DNA of 64,000 nt from CAZKEW01 sp964558915 (lineage in GTDB: Bacteria; Acidobacteriota; Aminicenantia; Aminicenantales; UBA8522): contig CAZLFV010000002.1 in assembly GCA_964558915.1 (NCBI GenBank), positions 1 to 64,000 on the forward strand. Direction: 5' to 3'. The notes beneath the pieces are model-generated. The model did no database searches. It was not told the origin of the DNA and worked only from the letters and a program-made list of their open reading frames with translations. Below are positions 25,124-33,957 of the stretch, in pieces. The stretch's first letter is position 1. The number at the start of each line of letters is the position of its first letter. A program made the translations under genes and the position numbers.

Positions 25124-26360
25124 GTTTTTCCCTTCTGATCATCCGTCTGAACAGGTCCGCAGCGATAAACAGGATGAAGACCGAAATAATAACCGAGATC
25201 ACGATAATGTAGATATTCTTAACGAGATGAGAGGCCTTGTATTTGGCCATGGCAATCGCCTCGGGGATCACATGAACCGGCCCCTCGGCAAAGTGGCGGC
25301 TGGCCCCGGGATGGCATTTGCCACAGGTAGCGGGCAGGTTTTCGGAGTTGATGGAAGATTTCGGGTCCGCGGAGGGCCGGATATCGTGAAAACCGTGGCA
25401 GGAAGCGCAGTTGGCCACGCGCGTCTCCCCGTATCTCGAAGCGGTTCCATGAAAGGTTTGGCTGTACGTTCTAAACCGCGATGTGAGAAAGCCGTACTCC
25501 CGGCTCAAGGCCACGTTGTCATGGCAGCGGGAACAGACCTCTGCAACCTTGGTTGTATACACCGTCGAATTCAAATCCTGGGGAGAAAGGATATTATGTT
25601 CGCTATGGCAGTCGGTGCAGACCGGAACGTCCTTGATCCCTTTGACATAGTCTTTGCCGTGCACTCCATCGAGATAGTCCCGCTGGATGCCGACGTGGCA
25701 TGTTCCACAGGTTGGGATGATGTTTTTTCGGGAGACCAGGGCGAGAGGATCGCTGACTGTCTTGATGTCATGGGCCCCGTGGCAGTTACTGCAGTTGGCT
25801 GATATTGTCAGCCCGGATTTCTTAAGGGCCCTGAAGTGAACGCTCTCCCGGTATTGACCGATAAACCCCGGTTCTTTTTTGGCCGCCACTCTCTGGAGGT
25901 GACATTTCTCGCAGGTGGAGGGGAGATTAATCGGGAATATGGTCGAGTCATATTCTGACTTGCCCTTGATGTCATGCGTCCCGTGACAATCCTTACAACT
26001 GACGGTGAGAGGGTTTGCGCCGGTCTCTGGGGCCATAAAATGGATGCTTGTCTCGAATTCCCGGCTGGCCTCCTCATGGCAACGGCTGCAGTCGATGGGT
26101 TTCAACGGAGAAGAATGGGGATAATCCCTGATTTTGGCCAGGTCGGCATGACAATCGACGCATGATATTTCTGCCCGACCGTGGCTGGAGGCCAGAAATT
26201 TTTCGTAATCCAAGAAAAGGGATTCTCCGGCTTCGGACTTGAGCTCGGCGTCTCCGTGGCAGGCAAGGCAGTCCTCGTTTGACTGGGAGGGGAAAAGGGG
26301 CGAGGCCGAGCTGAATATAATAAAGATAGCCCCGAGAATAACGGCTTTGCCTTGACCCAT
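25116..26360 (-). CDS. 11-haem membrane-anchored c-type cytochrome
   Basis: A 414-residue protein with a signal peptide, eleven CXXCH motifs (CLACH, CVDCH, CSRCH, CKDCH, CEKCH, CSNCH, CGTCH, CTDCH, CSRCH, CASCH, CGKCH) and one C-terminal membrane span followed by RRMIRREKRG. Several motifs carry the GxHDI extension (GTHDIKG, GAHDIKT, GFHDIRP), a cytochrome c-type repeat seen in cytochrome families such as c7/c3-like and NrfB-like assemblies. The bulk faces the periplasm. It is coupled to the downstream di-heme cytochrome b and is a paralogue of the gene just upstream. Confidence 0.88.
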   Translation of the reverse strand: MGQGKAVILGAIFIIFSSASPLFPSQSNEDCLACHGDAELKSEAGESLFLDYEKFLASSHGRAEISCVDCHADLAKIRDYPHSSPLKPIDCSRCHEEASREFETSIHFMAPETGANPLTVSCKDCHGTHDIKGKSEYDSTIFPINLPSTCEKCHLQRVAAKKEPGFIGQYRESVHFRALKKSGLTISANCSNCHGAHDIKTVSDPLALVSRKNIIPTCGTCHVGIQRDYLDGVHGKDYVKGIKDVPVCTDCHSEHNILSPQDLNSTVYTTKVAEVCSRCHDNVALSREYGFLTSRFRTYSQTFHGTASRYGETRVANCASCHGFHDIRPSADPKSSINSENLPATCGKCHPGASRHFAEGPVHVIPEAIAMAKYKASHLVKNIYIIVISVIISVFILFIAADLFRRMIRREKRG

Positions 26361-26364
26361 GGCG

Positions 26365-27627
26365 CTACTTTTTCAAAAGGCTTATTCTTTTGACGAAGCC
26401 GGGAATGAACCAGAGCACAGTGACGACGAGAACGGCGATGAGCAGGACAAGGAGGATCCTTTGAATATAAAACAGGGAAGGCGGGTTTTTTTGAGCGGCG
26501 CCGATGTGAATCTTGGCCGTGGCGATCTTTTCGGGCATATTCGGATGGCAGCTCGGCTGTCCGCAGGTCTTCCGCAGGTTGGCCGGGTTGATTTTGGACA
26601 GGGGATCAGAAGCCGGCCGGATGTCATGAGCGCCATGGCAGCTTGTACAATTGGCTGCGGCTTTATAGCCGAACCCGACGGCGATCCCGTGCAGGCTGTC
26701 GATGAACGTAGGTATCCGGTCTTCGGGCACCCCATATTTCTGCATGATTTCCGGCCGGGCGTGGCAGACCGAGCAGGTATCGATGACTTTGCTGAAAGAA
26801 GCAGGCGAACCGGTTTCTTTGGGTGAGGCGATGCCGTGCTCTCCGTGGCAGTCGACACAGAGCGGAGCATCGACATTCCCAACCAGGGCCTGCTGGCCGT
26901 GGAGGCTCTGCTTGTACTCGCCAAAAATGAGCTCGTGGCAGCGGCCGCAGGTCTGAGGCTGCTTGGCCATGATATGGGGCTCGCCGACGCCTTTGATGTT
27001 GTGGACGCCATGGCAGTCGGTGCAGACGGCGGCGAACTGGACAAGCCCTTTTTCAAAAAGGGCCTGGCCGTGAACGCTCTTCATGTATTCGTGATAAGGC
27101 ATTTCGCTGTGAATGTTGTACTTGATGACGACGTGCATATCTTCATGACAGGCCGAGCAGGTGAGGGGGATGTTCTTCCTGTTGACCGAGGATTCGGGGT
27201 TTCTGGCAGGCCGGATATTGTGCTTTCCGTGACAATCCCAGCACCTGGCCACCTCGCTGACTCCTCTTTCAAGGTAGGCCCGGCCGTGGACGCTGTCAGG
27301 GTAAGAAAGAGGAGTCTGTCCCTCCCCGGCCAGGCCGCTTTCACGATGACAGACGGCCGTGCAATTGACATCCGGAAGTTTCTTTTTATGGGGAAGATCT
27401 CCTTCTCGCTCTTCGGGCCGGACGAGATGGCAATCTGTGCAAGCGAGGAAAGCGTGCGCTGACCCGAGAAAATTTTTTTCATTAATCCTGAGGCTTTCGC
27501 TGACTTCCGCTTGGGAGCCGTGGCAGGCCAGGCACCGGGCGTTCACAGAGACGGTCTTTTCTGGGCCGGCCCAAAGGAACCCGATAGCGACGAGAAGAGA
27601 TAAAATGGTTACTTCAGGTTTTCGCAT
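26365..27627 (-). CDS. Multiheme membrane-anchored c-type cytochrome with CX3CH and CX4CH sites
   Basis: A 420-residue paralogue of the next gene: signal peptide, periplasmic multiheme domain, one C-terminal membrane span and a basic tail. Nine canonical CXXCH motifs are present, plus CTAVCH (CX3CH) and CGQPSCH (CX4CH), giving up to eleven haems. The expanded sites align with positions 3 and 11 of the neighbouring 11-haem protein, so they probably still bind haem. The GxHNI/GxHDI pattern recurs (GKHNIRP, GVHNIKG, GAHDIRP). It ends 5 nt before the next gene and is part of the c554-led operon. Confidence 0.87.
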   Translation of the reverse strand: MRKPEVTILSLLVAIGFLWAGPEKTVSVNARCLACHGSQAEVSESLRINEKNFLGSAHAFLACTDCHLVRPEEREGDLPHKKKLPDVNCTAVCHRESGLAGEGQTPLSYPDSVHGRAYLERGVSEVARCWDCHGKHNIRPARNPESSVNRKNIPLTCSACHEDMHVVIKYNIHSEMPYHEYMKSVHGQALFEKGLVQFAAVCTDCHGVHNIKGVGEPHIMAKQPQTCGRCHELIFGEYKQSLHGQQALVGNVDAPLCVDCHGEHGIASPKETGSPASFSKVIDTCSVCHARPEIMQKYGVPEDRIPTFIDSLHGIAVGFGYKAAANCTSCHGAHDIRPASDPLSKINPANLRKTCGQPSCHPNMPEKIATAKIHIGAAQKNPPSLFYIQRILLVLLIAVLVVTVLWFIPGFVKRISLLKK

Positions 27628-27653
27628 CCAAAAAATGAACGATAAACACCGGT

Positions 27654-28175
27654 CTATTTTGTCGCCGGTTTGTCGTGTTTGATCTTTTCCCAGGCTGCTG
27701 CATAATCGAACGCGATGCCGTGGGCGTTCTCATGGCAGGTCAGGCAGTACTTTTTGGCAGCATCCGCAGACTCATACAAGATGAGGCCGTTCTTCTGGGC
27801 CAGGGCTCTGTCTTTCATGATGGAGAGTTTTTTGTATTCGCTTCCCGGGCCGTGGCAAACCTCGCAGGTGTCGCCTTCCGCCTTGAGTTCAGGAGCCTTC
27901 TCGAAGAGAGGCGCGTGGCATTTAAGACACTGGGGGCTTTCAGCCGGGTTCTCGACTCCGGCGGCTTGGGCTTTCGGTGCGGCTTCAGGAGAGCTGAGCG
28001 CGGCGAAGGACACGGAATGCTTGGACTTCTGCCAGATCGGATGCTGCTGGCCCTGGATTTCCGTTTTGTGGCAGATCGCGCACTTGGCCGACCCCACGTA
28101 GGAAAAAGTCTGGGCGAACAGGCTGATGAGCAAAACCGCGGCAACGATGACGACAAGCAAGACGACCTTTTTCAT
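27654..28175 (-). CDS. Tetraheme cytochrome c554-family protein
   Basis: A 173-residue protein with an N-terminal hydrophobic signal or anchor (about residues 3-21) and four CXXCH motifs: CAICH, CLKCH, CEVCH, CLTCH. The layout (YVGSAKCAICH, then GDTCEVCHGPGSEY) is that of cytochrome c554/c-prime proteins, which shuttle electrons in the periplasm. The chosen ATG follows GGGAGGA. The frame is open upstream to 28247, but that part lies over the promoter. A second ATG directly before (28178) is possible. It is the first gene of the operon 28175-24347. Confidence 0.88.
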   Translation of the reverse strand: MKKVVLLVVIVAAVLLISLFAQTFSYVGSAKCAICHKTEIQGQQHPIWQKSKHSVSFAALSSPEAAPKAQAAGVENPAESPQCLKCHAPLFEKAPELKAEGDTCEVCHGPGSEYKKLSIMKDRALAQKNGLILYESADAAKKYCLTCHENAHGIAFDYAAAWEKIKHDKPATK

Positions 28176-28218
28176 CATTCCTCCCGGCAAATCATGGATT
28201 ATTCCACAAAGAAGCCCC

Positions 28219-28247
28219 ATTTTAGAAAACTCCCAAAGGATTGTCAA
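28219..28247 (-). promoter_or_regulatory. Consensus-like promoter of the c554-led cytochrome operon
   Basis: TTGACA (28247-28242) and TAAAAT (28224-28219) on the minus strand, 17-nt spacer. The predicted start near 28211 leaves a leader of about 36 nt before the c554 ATG. Confidence 0.65.
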
Positions 28248-28270
28248 TATTTTTTACTATAAAAACGATA

Positions 28271-28284
28271 ATTTTTATAAAAAT
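28271..28284. repeat. AT-rich palindrome upstream of the c554 promoter
   Basis: ATTTTTATAAAAAT is a perfect 14-bp palindrome about 25-35 bp upstream of the -35 hexamer, in a very AT-rich stretch. It is a candidate operator or UP-like element. Confidence 0.3.
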
Positions 28285-28301
28285 GATAGAAATAATAGGG
28301 T

Positions 28302-29585
28302 TTAGATTGAATCGGAGCGGACGTCGCGGATCTTAAGATAGAGGGCCAGGGCGAGCAGGAAGATAAAGACCGTAGCGATAACCAGGCCGGTCTTTCGAAA
28401 CTTTGCTTCTTTCAGGGCGGCGCCGCCGAGCGCCTTGACCTCGGCGATGACTGTGTTCCCTTCGCCGAGCTTCGCTTCCATGTCCTCGAGCGCCAGCCCG
28501 TGAGTCAGGTTCCGGACGAGGATCAGGGTCGTGGAGGCCTCCTGGAGCTTGAACCGGGGCTCGCTGACCTCGACGCCCTGTTTTTCAGCGCGTTCGAGAA
28601 TGCCTTCGGCGTCTCGAAATGCAGATACATAATCCGAGAGTTTCCGGCTGATCTCGACTCCGGTTTCATAAGGCTTTGTCCCGGTGTCATGGCACTGGCT
28701 GCAGACATCGTTGCTTCCTCCGGCGAGCATCTCGTCGGTGGGGATCAGGATCTTGTGGTTGCCGTGGCAGGCCTCGCATTCGGAAATCCCCAGCCCGTCG
28801 AATGCCACCTTGTGCGGGCTTTGGCTGAAGAGGTCTCCCGCGCTCGGATGGCACTGCCGGCAGACAAAAGCGACTGACGTCACTTGGGGCGGCGCAGCGC
28901 CGTGATTTCCATGGCAGTCATTGCAGACGGGCGCTGAGAGGTCCTTTTTATCGAAAAGGGCAGCGGCATGGACGCTCTGCTTGTAATCGCTGACTTGGTT
29001 GACGGGAAGGCCGTAGGGTTTCATCCCGTCCTGGCTCGAATGGCAGCGGCCGCAAGTCTCAGGGACGTTCCAGGCGAAAGTCGAGGACTTGGGGAAATTA
29101 GAGGCCTGGATTCCATGAACGCCATGGCAGTCTGTGCAGACGGCAACATTCGCATCGCCCTTTCGCAGGAGCTCGCCGTGCTTGCTCGTCCAATAGGCCT
29201 GGAGCTGGTCCACGCGGACGTTGGGATTGAAGCGCCTCATGTACTCGGAATTGGAATGGCAGGAGCCGCAAGCTTCCGGCACCTTGACCTTGCCGGGCGC
29301 TCCCTTGAAGGATTTGTCCTTGGCCAGCTCGATATCGTCCTCGAGGGGATTGCCGCCGTGGCAGTCCTGGCAGCCCAGGCCGAACTGCCGATGAATATCC
29401 GTCGCGAACCCGTCCGCAGGAGCGCGCAGGCTCTGGTCCTCCAATTCCCTGTGGCATTCCAAGCAGGAGTTTTTTTGTCCGGAGAGCGATAGAGGAAGGG
29501 TGAGCAGCAGACTGAGCAGAAGAACTGAGAACAGCTTTGGCTGCTTCCTTTTTTTGTTCTGCTCTTTATTTTTTTTCACTTTCAA
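28302..29585 (-). CDS. 9-haem membrane-anchored c-type cytochrome
   Basis: A 427-residue protein with a lysine-rich N-terminus and signal sequence, nine CXXCH motifs (CLECH, CQDCH, CGSCH, CTDCH, CGRCH, CNDCH, CRQCH, CEACH, CSQCH), then a roughly 90-residue helical region without haem and a C-terminal membrane span. It is the last gene of the HAO-ResB-CcsA-Rieske-cytochrome b unit, 17 nt after cytochrome b, so it probably serves as the c-type electron acceptor of the bc module. The annotated start is TTG at 29585; GTG at 29579 is an alternative. Neither has a clear ribosome binding site. Confidence 0.87.
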   Translation of the reverse strand: MKVKKNKEQNKKRKQPKLFSVLLLSLLLTLPLSLSGQKNSCLECHRELEDQSLRAPADGFATDIHRQFGLGCQDCHGGNPLEDDIELAKDKSFKGAPGKVKVPEACGSCHSNSEYMRRFNPNVRVDQLQAYWTSKHGELLRKGDANVAVCTDCHGVHGIQASNFPKSSTFAWNVPETCGRCHSSQDGMKPYGLPVNQVSDYKQSVHAAALFDKKDLSAPVCNDCHGNHGAAPPQVTSVAFVCRQCHPSAGDLFSQSPHKVAFDGLGISECEACHGNHKILIPTDEMLAGGSNDVCSQCHDTGTKPYETGVEISRKLSDYVSAFRDAEGILERAEKQGVEVSEPRFKLQEASTTLILVRNLTHGLALEDMEAKLGEGNTVIAEVKALGGAALKEAKFRKTGLVIATVFIFLLALALYLKIRDVRSDSI

Positions 29586-29602
29586 AATTTCTTGGTTTTC
29601 TT

Positions 29603-30676
29603 TTATGTCTTGGGCGCAAGGTAGGTGAGCGCCGTCATGACGATAATGTAAAGCAAAACGATGCCTCCTGCGATCGAAAAACCCGGGCTCTTCACCTCCC
29701 GGCCAGACCTCCGGTCAAGATAAGGAACCAACATCCAGAGCAATCCACCCAGCATGAATCCAAGTATGGCCAGGACCTCGCCTTCCAGGGAGAAAATATG
29801 AGCGGGGATGATTTTAAGAGTCGTGAACATGAATGTAAAATACCATTCTGGCTTGATACCGGCCGGCGTCGGGGCAAAAGGGTCTGCTTTTTGACCTATT
29901 TCCCAGGGAAAAAAAACACAGATGACCCCGATAGCGGTCAGGACGAGAAGCCAGCCCAGCGCATCTTTAAGGATGAAGGCGGGGAAAAAAGAAATTTCCT
30001 TTGTCTCGGAGACCCCGATGGGCTTGCTCATCCCCAGGACCTGGACCAGGAAGATATGGATCCCTATGAGGACAAGCGCAACAGCCGGCAGGATAGCGAC
30101 ATGAAGCCAGAAGAATCGGCTCAGTGTCGCGCCGGAAACCTCCGGGCCTCCGAGGATAAACGTCTTGAGGGCTTTGCCGACGACAGGGACAGCTCCGGCG
30201 ATGTCCGTTCCTACCCGGGTGGCGAAAAACGAGAGCTCGTTCCAGGGGAGAAGATAGCCGCTGAACCCGAAAGCCAGGAAGAAGAGAAGCAGGAAGAACC
30301 CGCTGACCCAAGTGAGATCCCTCGGCGGTCGGTAGGCTTTCAGGAAGAATGTGCTGAACATGTGGATGAATATGACTCCGATCAGGATGTTGGCCGTCCA
30401 GCTGTGGACAGAGCGGATGAGCCACCCGAATTTGACCTGACTCATGATAAACACGATGCTTTCATGAGCCGCGTCGACCGAGGGAGTGTAATATAGCAGG
30501 AGGAGAATTCCCGTAATGACCTGCACGGAAAAAAGAAAAAGGCACAGCCCGCCAAAGTAATACCAGAAGGAATACTTATGCTCTGGGACTTTTTTTTTCT
30601 TGCCGAATTCAAGCAGGGCGGAAAATTGGAATCTGGATTCGAGGTAGTCGGTGGCCTTCCTAATGAGTTGGCTCAT
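29603..30676 (-). CDS. Cytochrome b (b6-like) of a bc-type quinol oxidoreductase
   Basis: A 357-residue integral membrane protein. Two haem-ligand pairs are seen: HSWTANILIGVIFIH with 13 residues between histidines and HVAILPAVALVLIGIH with 14 between. The 14 spacing in the second pair is the b6-type pattern. The Qo-site motif PEWY is in the C-terminal part (IKPEWYFTF), and SGYLLPW is the preceding Qo segment. The C-terminal spans correspond to subunit IV, fused here. The start ATG lies one base after the Rieske stop. Together they form a quinol-oxidising core whose c1 role is probably taken by multiheme cytochromes. Confidence 0.93.
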   Translation of the reverse strand: MSQLIRKATDYLESRFQFSALLEFGKKKKVPEHKYSFWYYFGGLCLFLFSVQVITGILLLLYYTPSVDAAHESIVFIMSQVKFGWLIRSVHSWTANILIGVIFIHMFSTFFLKAYRPPRDLTWVSGFFLLLFFLAFGFSGYLLPWNELSFFATRVGTDIAGAVPVVGKALKTFILGGPEVSGATLSRFFWLHVAILPAVALVLIGIHIFLVQVLGMSKPIGVSETKEISFFPAFILKDALGWLLVLTAIGVICVFFPWEIGQKADPFAPTPAGIKPEWYFTFMFTTLKIIPAHIFSLEGEVLAILGFMLGGLLWMLVPYLDRRSGREVKSPGFSIAGGIVLLYIIVMTALTYLAPKT

Positions 30677-30677
30677 T

Positions 30678-31103
30678 CTAAGATTTCTTCGAGACAAAAA
30701 TATCGCCGCTCCCTACCTCGATTTCGTAAGCCTCCAAGGGGCGCGGCGGCGGACCGGATATGACATTCCCGGCTAGGTCAAACCGGCCGTTGTGACAGGG
30801 GCAATAGAGGGTGCCGGTGTCGCTTTCGTAGCTCACGGTGCAGGTCAGGTGAGTGCACACGGCGGAAAAAGCCCGGAGCTGACCGTCGGCAGTATTGATT
30901 AACAGCGCGGGAGAGGACCCGAATTTGAACAGCTTGGCGGAGTTGGGCGCCAGCTCACCCACTTTGGCGGCGGCGATTTTCCTGGCCACGGCTTCAGCCT
31001 GGCGCGGAGGAATGAGATACCGGACGATGGGATAAAGAAGGGAAGTCGCAGTCCCCAGGAGAGACCCTCCGAGAAAGAAATTGACGAACTTTCGCCTCTT
31101 CAT
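30678..31103 (-). CDS. Rieske [2Fe-2S] protein
   Basis: A 141-residue Rieske subunit. The cluster motifs are CTHLTC and CPCHNGRFD, supplying two Cys and two His ligands and the flanking disulfide pair. The N-terminus (MKRRKFVNFFLGGSLLG) is a Tat-type signal anchor. A Pro-rich GPPPRPL loop follows the second motif as in canonical Rieske proteins. It sits 4 nt after the 18-haem cytochrome gene and one base before cytochrome b. Confidence 0.95.
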   Translation of the reverse strand: MKRRKFVNFFLGGSLLGTATSLLYPIVRYLIPPRQAEAVARKIAAAKVGELAPNSAKLFKFGSSPALLINTADGQLRAFSAVCTHLTCTVSYESDTGTLYCPCHNGRFDLAGNVISGPPPRPLEAYEIEVGSGDIFVSKKS

Positions 31104-31107
31104 TTTC

Positions 31108-33093
31108 CTATTTTTCTCCGATAGATTTTACCTTTTGTTTGAGTTTTGTCAACAGCCCTTCAATGAACTGAGAGTTGTGGACCGAGAGGCTGCCGTCATT
31201 TTCGAGCATCCTGAGCATCTCCGCAATTTCAGCCAGTTTGGCCCGGTCGTACTCACCCAGGTCGAGCCTTTTCTTTTCCTCCATGCCGGCGAGGAGCGAT
31301 TCCCGCTGCTTTTTATAGGCATCCTGCCATTTTTCAAATATCTTCTTGTAGCTCTCCTCATGGCAATTCGAGCAGGTGGAGCTTCCGGCCGGACGCAATT
31401 GTCCTTTTTCCTGGCTGTGGCAATCAGCGCAAGCGACGTTGGCCTCGGCCATCATGTCCTTGGGGACTTCCCAAGCGGCCAGAGTCCCCCCCGCATAGAG
31501 TGTCTTTTGCAGGACATGGCACCTTCCACAGTCTGTCTTGGGATCCTGGTGGTGGCAAGCGGCGCACTGTTTTTTGGAGCCGATGAACTCCCCGTGTTTT
31601 TTCGCGTTGGAATGGCAGGTCGAACACTCCATTTTCTGGCTGACGACATGCGTTTTATGGGGAAAGGAAAGCCCGTAGAGCTGGCTGTTGATCTCTTCGA
31701 TCCCGGCATGGCACTGGGAGCATTGCGAGGGAATGTCTTGTGTTTTGGGCAGGAATCTTTCGGGCGTGTAAGAGGAACCGATGAGCTGGAGCGCTTCCTC
31801 CATATAGGCAAAGGCAGCCTGAAGCAGTTCCTGCGAGTAGGCCATGTTATGGACGCTCTTGCCTCTCTCAACGACGTCGATATTGAAAGCCGCATCGTCC
31901 AGCAACGACCCAGCCTTTTCCCGATGGGGGACCTTGCTCATTCTTACTTCCTGGGAAGACCTTTGATAGATCCTCCTGATCTGGTTCAGCCTTTTCTCAG
32001 TCGAGACCTGCCAGTTCCGGAGGATTCGGGCGAATCCTGTTCCGTGACAGGATTCGCAGGCCTGCTCCTTGGAGATCATGGTCTCGCTCTTGACCAGCTT
32101 GCCGCCTGCTTCCTCATGAAACATGTGGCAGCCCTTGCAGCTCAGTCCTTTTTCCAGCATGACATTGGGCAGCGCGTGGGCAACGCCTTTTCCGCCTTCC
32201 CCTGTGTAGAGGATCTTTTGGGCCTGATGAAACCCCGTATGGCAGGTCCGGCAATCGGCGATTGTTTCGATATCTTTAACGATTTTGTGCTGGATCTGGA
32301 GATGGCATTGGTTGCACTCAATCTTATGGGCTGTGATATGAGTCGAATGGATCAAATCTGTATCAGAATATTGATCCAGCCTTTCTTTCTCAAAATGGCA
32401 CTTGTAGCAGTTTTCGCGAGGGACGGCTCCGTCGCCGACAATGACCTGACTGTGGCACTTATCGCAGTTGAAGCCCTTTTCAAATACGAGAGTGTGGTCG
32501 AACCGGGATCCCTTTTCTGATATCAAATCCTGCTGGATGTGGCAGTGGGAGCACTCGCCGATCTGGGGGTAGTGTTCGCTCTTTTTAAAATGGCAGATAA
32601 AACATGTCGATTCTGTGACAGTTATGTGCTCCCCTTGAACGATCTGGGAATGGCAGCTTGTGCAGCGGAGCTTCTTTCCTCTTTTCAAATCCTCGAAGTG
32701 GATCTTGTGGTCGAAGACGACCGTCTTGAATTCCACCCGGCCCTGGAGAAGCCTGGTGTCGTGGCAGCCCGGACGGAGGCAGCTTTCATCCGGAATCTCT
32801 GCCCAGGGTCTGGACTTGAGGTAAAGCTTGCTCCAATACCGGCCCAGCTGCATCAGCCCCTCCACTTTTGCCCTGAAGAAAGATTTCAACCCTGGAGGAT
32901 AATGGCAGACGCTGCACTGGATGGTGCCGTGGGAAGAGGTTTTCCAGCTCTGATAGAAGGGCTTCATGTAGTGGCAGGTCGAGCAGAACCGGGATTGGGA
33001 CGTGATTTCTGCCGCGGCGATGAAAAGAAGCAGGAAAAACGCAAGACCACAAAGGAATATCAGACTCCTTTTCTTGGTGATCCGTATCTTCAT
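31108..33093 (-). CDS. Large multiheme cytochrome with NapC/NirT-like N-terminus (about 18 haems)
   Basis: A 661-residue protein anchored by one N-terminal membrane span (about residues 9-27). The first motifs, RFCSTCHYMKPFYQSW and TIQCSVCHYPPG, match the NapC/NirT/NrfH quinol dehydrogenase domain. Seventeen CXXCH motifs and one CLRPGCH (CX4CH) are present. Haems 3-12 and 13-18 are separated by a roughly 120-residue helical linker. An acidic/basic coiled-coil-like tail follows. It lies between ccsA and the Rieske gene. It may wire the quinol-oxidising complex to downstream periplasmic carriers. I do not recognise a named family for the full length. Confidence 0.85.
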   Translation of the reverse strand: MKIRITKKRSLIFLCGLAFFLLLFIAAAEITSQSRFCSTCHYMKPFYQSWKTSSHGTIQCSVCHYPPGLKSFFRAKVEGLMQLGRYWSKLYLKSRPWAEIPDESCLRPGCHDTRLLQGRVEFKTVVFDHKIHFEDLKRGKKLRCTSCHSQIVQGEHITVTESTCFICHFKKSEHYPQIGECSHCHIQQDLISEKGSRFDHTLVFEKGFNCDKCHSQVIVGDGAVPRENCYKCHFEKERLDQYSDTDLIHSTHITAHKIECNQCHLQIQHKIVKDIETIADCRTCHTGFHQAQKILYTGEGGKGVAHALPNVMLEKGLSCKGCHMFHEEAGGKLVKSETMISKEQACESCHGTGFARILRNWQVSTEKRLNQIRRIYQRSSQEVRMSKVPHREKAGSLLDDAAFNIDVVERGKSVHNMAYSQELLQAAFAYMEEALQLIGSSYTPERFLPKTQDIPSQCSQCHAGIEEINSQLYGLSFPHKTHVVSQKMECSTCHSNAKKHGEFIGSKKQCAACHHQDPKTDCGRCHVLQKTLYAGGTLAAWEVPKDMMAEANVACADCHSQEKGQLRPAGSSTCSNCHEESYKKIFEKWQDAYKKQRESLLAGMEEKKRLDLGEYDRAKLAEIAEMLRMLENDGSLSVHNSQFIEGLLTKLKQKVKSIGEK

Positions 33094-33138
33094 TCAATAT
33101 CGCTTTCTTCGATGGTCCGGTTGAGTCTGCGGCTGCTC

Positions 33139-33957
33139 TTAAGCATAGCTATGCAACCCCGCCAGCAGGTAATTCACGCCAAAGTAGGTGAACAGGGCGG
33201 CGAGAAATCCGATGATGGCGATGGCGGCCGACCGCCGGCCCTTCCAGCCCATGACGATCCGGGTGTGGAGATACAGGGCAAAGACAAACCAAGTAATCAG
33301 GCTCCAGACCTCTTTCGGGTCCCAGCTCCAATAACTTCCCCAAGCCTTGTAGGCCCAAACCATGCCGAAGACAAGGCCGCCTAGGGTGAAGAGAGGAAAA
33401 CCGATGGCAATAGAGCGGTAGCTGATCGAGTCCAGTTTTTCCGCTGTGAGCGCTGATTTCGCCGCTTTCCCTCTTCGTTCCTTGGCGTCGGCCGCAAGGT
33501 ACATGATGCTCGTAATGAAAGCGATGGCAAAAAAGGCTTCGCCGATTAGGGTAACAGAGACATGTAGCCAGAGCCAGTAACTCTGCAGCGCCGGAACTAG
33601 AGGAGTCGTCTCTTTCGGCATGAGAGGCGAAGACGCCAAAGCCATAAGGGCGATGACAATGAGCATCAGGTAGCCGGCCGGTCTTTTGACCTTGTATTTT
33701 GCCTCAATAATAACAAAGGCCAGGATGGACGCCCAGGCCAGAAAAGAGAGGGACTCGTACATGTTGGTGAAAGGCGCATGGCCGCTTTCCACAGTCCTCA
33801 AAATGAGGGCCAGCGTATGGACGAGGAGGCCGGTCAAAGCCACAGAGAAACCAATCCTGGCCCTGTTTTCCTTATTGGAGAAAAGATGGGAGAAATAGAA
33901 GGCAGCCGCTAAAGCATAAAGGATGAAGGCGAGCAGAAAAAAAGTGGATTCGGTCAT
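33139..33957 (-). CDS. ccsA: Cytochrome c biogenesis protein CcsA (ResC)
   Basis: A 272-residue polytopic protein of System II cytochrome c maturation. The haem-handling WWD-type motif is WGSYWSWDPKEVWSLITW, flanked by conserved histidines (LLVHTLALILR, WLWLHVSVTLIGE, LYLHTRI). With ResB it exports haem and ligates it to apocytochrome CXXCH motifs outside the membrane. It overlaps resB by four bases (ATGA). Its location inside the cytochrome cluster fits the heavy haem demand. Confidence 0.95.
   Translation of the reverse strand: MTESTFFLLAFILYALAAAFYFSHLFSNKENRARIGFSVALTGLLVHTLALILRTVESGHAPFTNMYESLSFLAWASILAFVIIEAKYKVKRPAGYLMLIVIALMALASSPLMPKETTPLVPALQSYWLWLHVSVTLIGEAFFAIAFITSIMYLAADAKERRGKAAKSALTAEKLDSISYRSIAIGFPLFTLGGLVFGMVWAYKAWGSYWSWDPKEVWSLITWFVFALYLHTRIVMGWKGRRSAAIAIIGFLAALFTYFGVNYLLAGLHSYA

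Noticed and set aside
28176..28247. Longer N-terminus for the c554-type cytochrome
   Set aside because: The added codons overlie a TTGACA-17-TAAAAT promoter and would put residues before a good signal peptide. The internal ATG has GGAGG.
31081..32520. Plus-strand open frame of 479 codons opposite the 18-haem cytochrome
   Set aside because: The opposite strand has 17 CXXCH motifs and a membrane anchor; the plus-strand product shows no recognisable domain or start signal.
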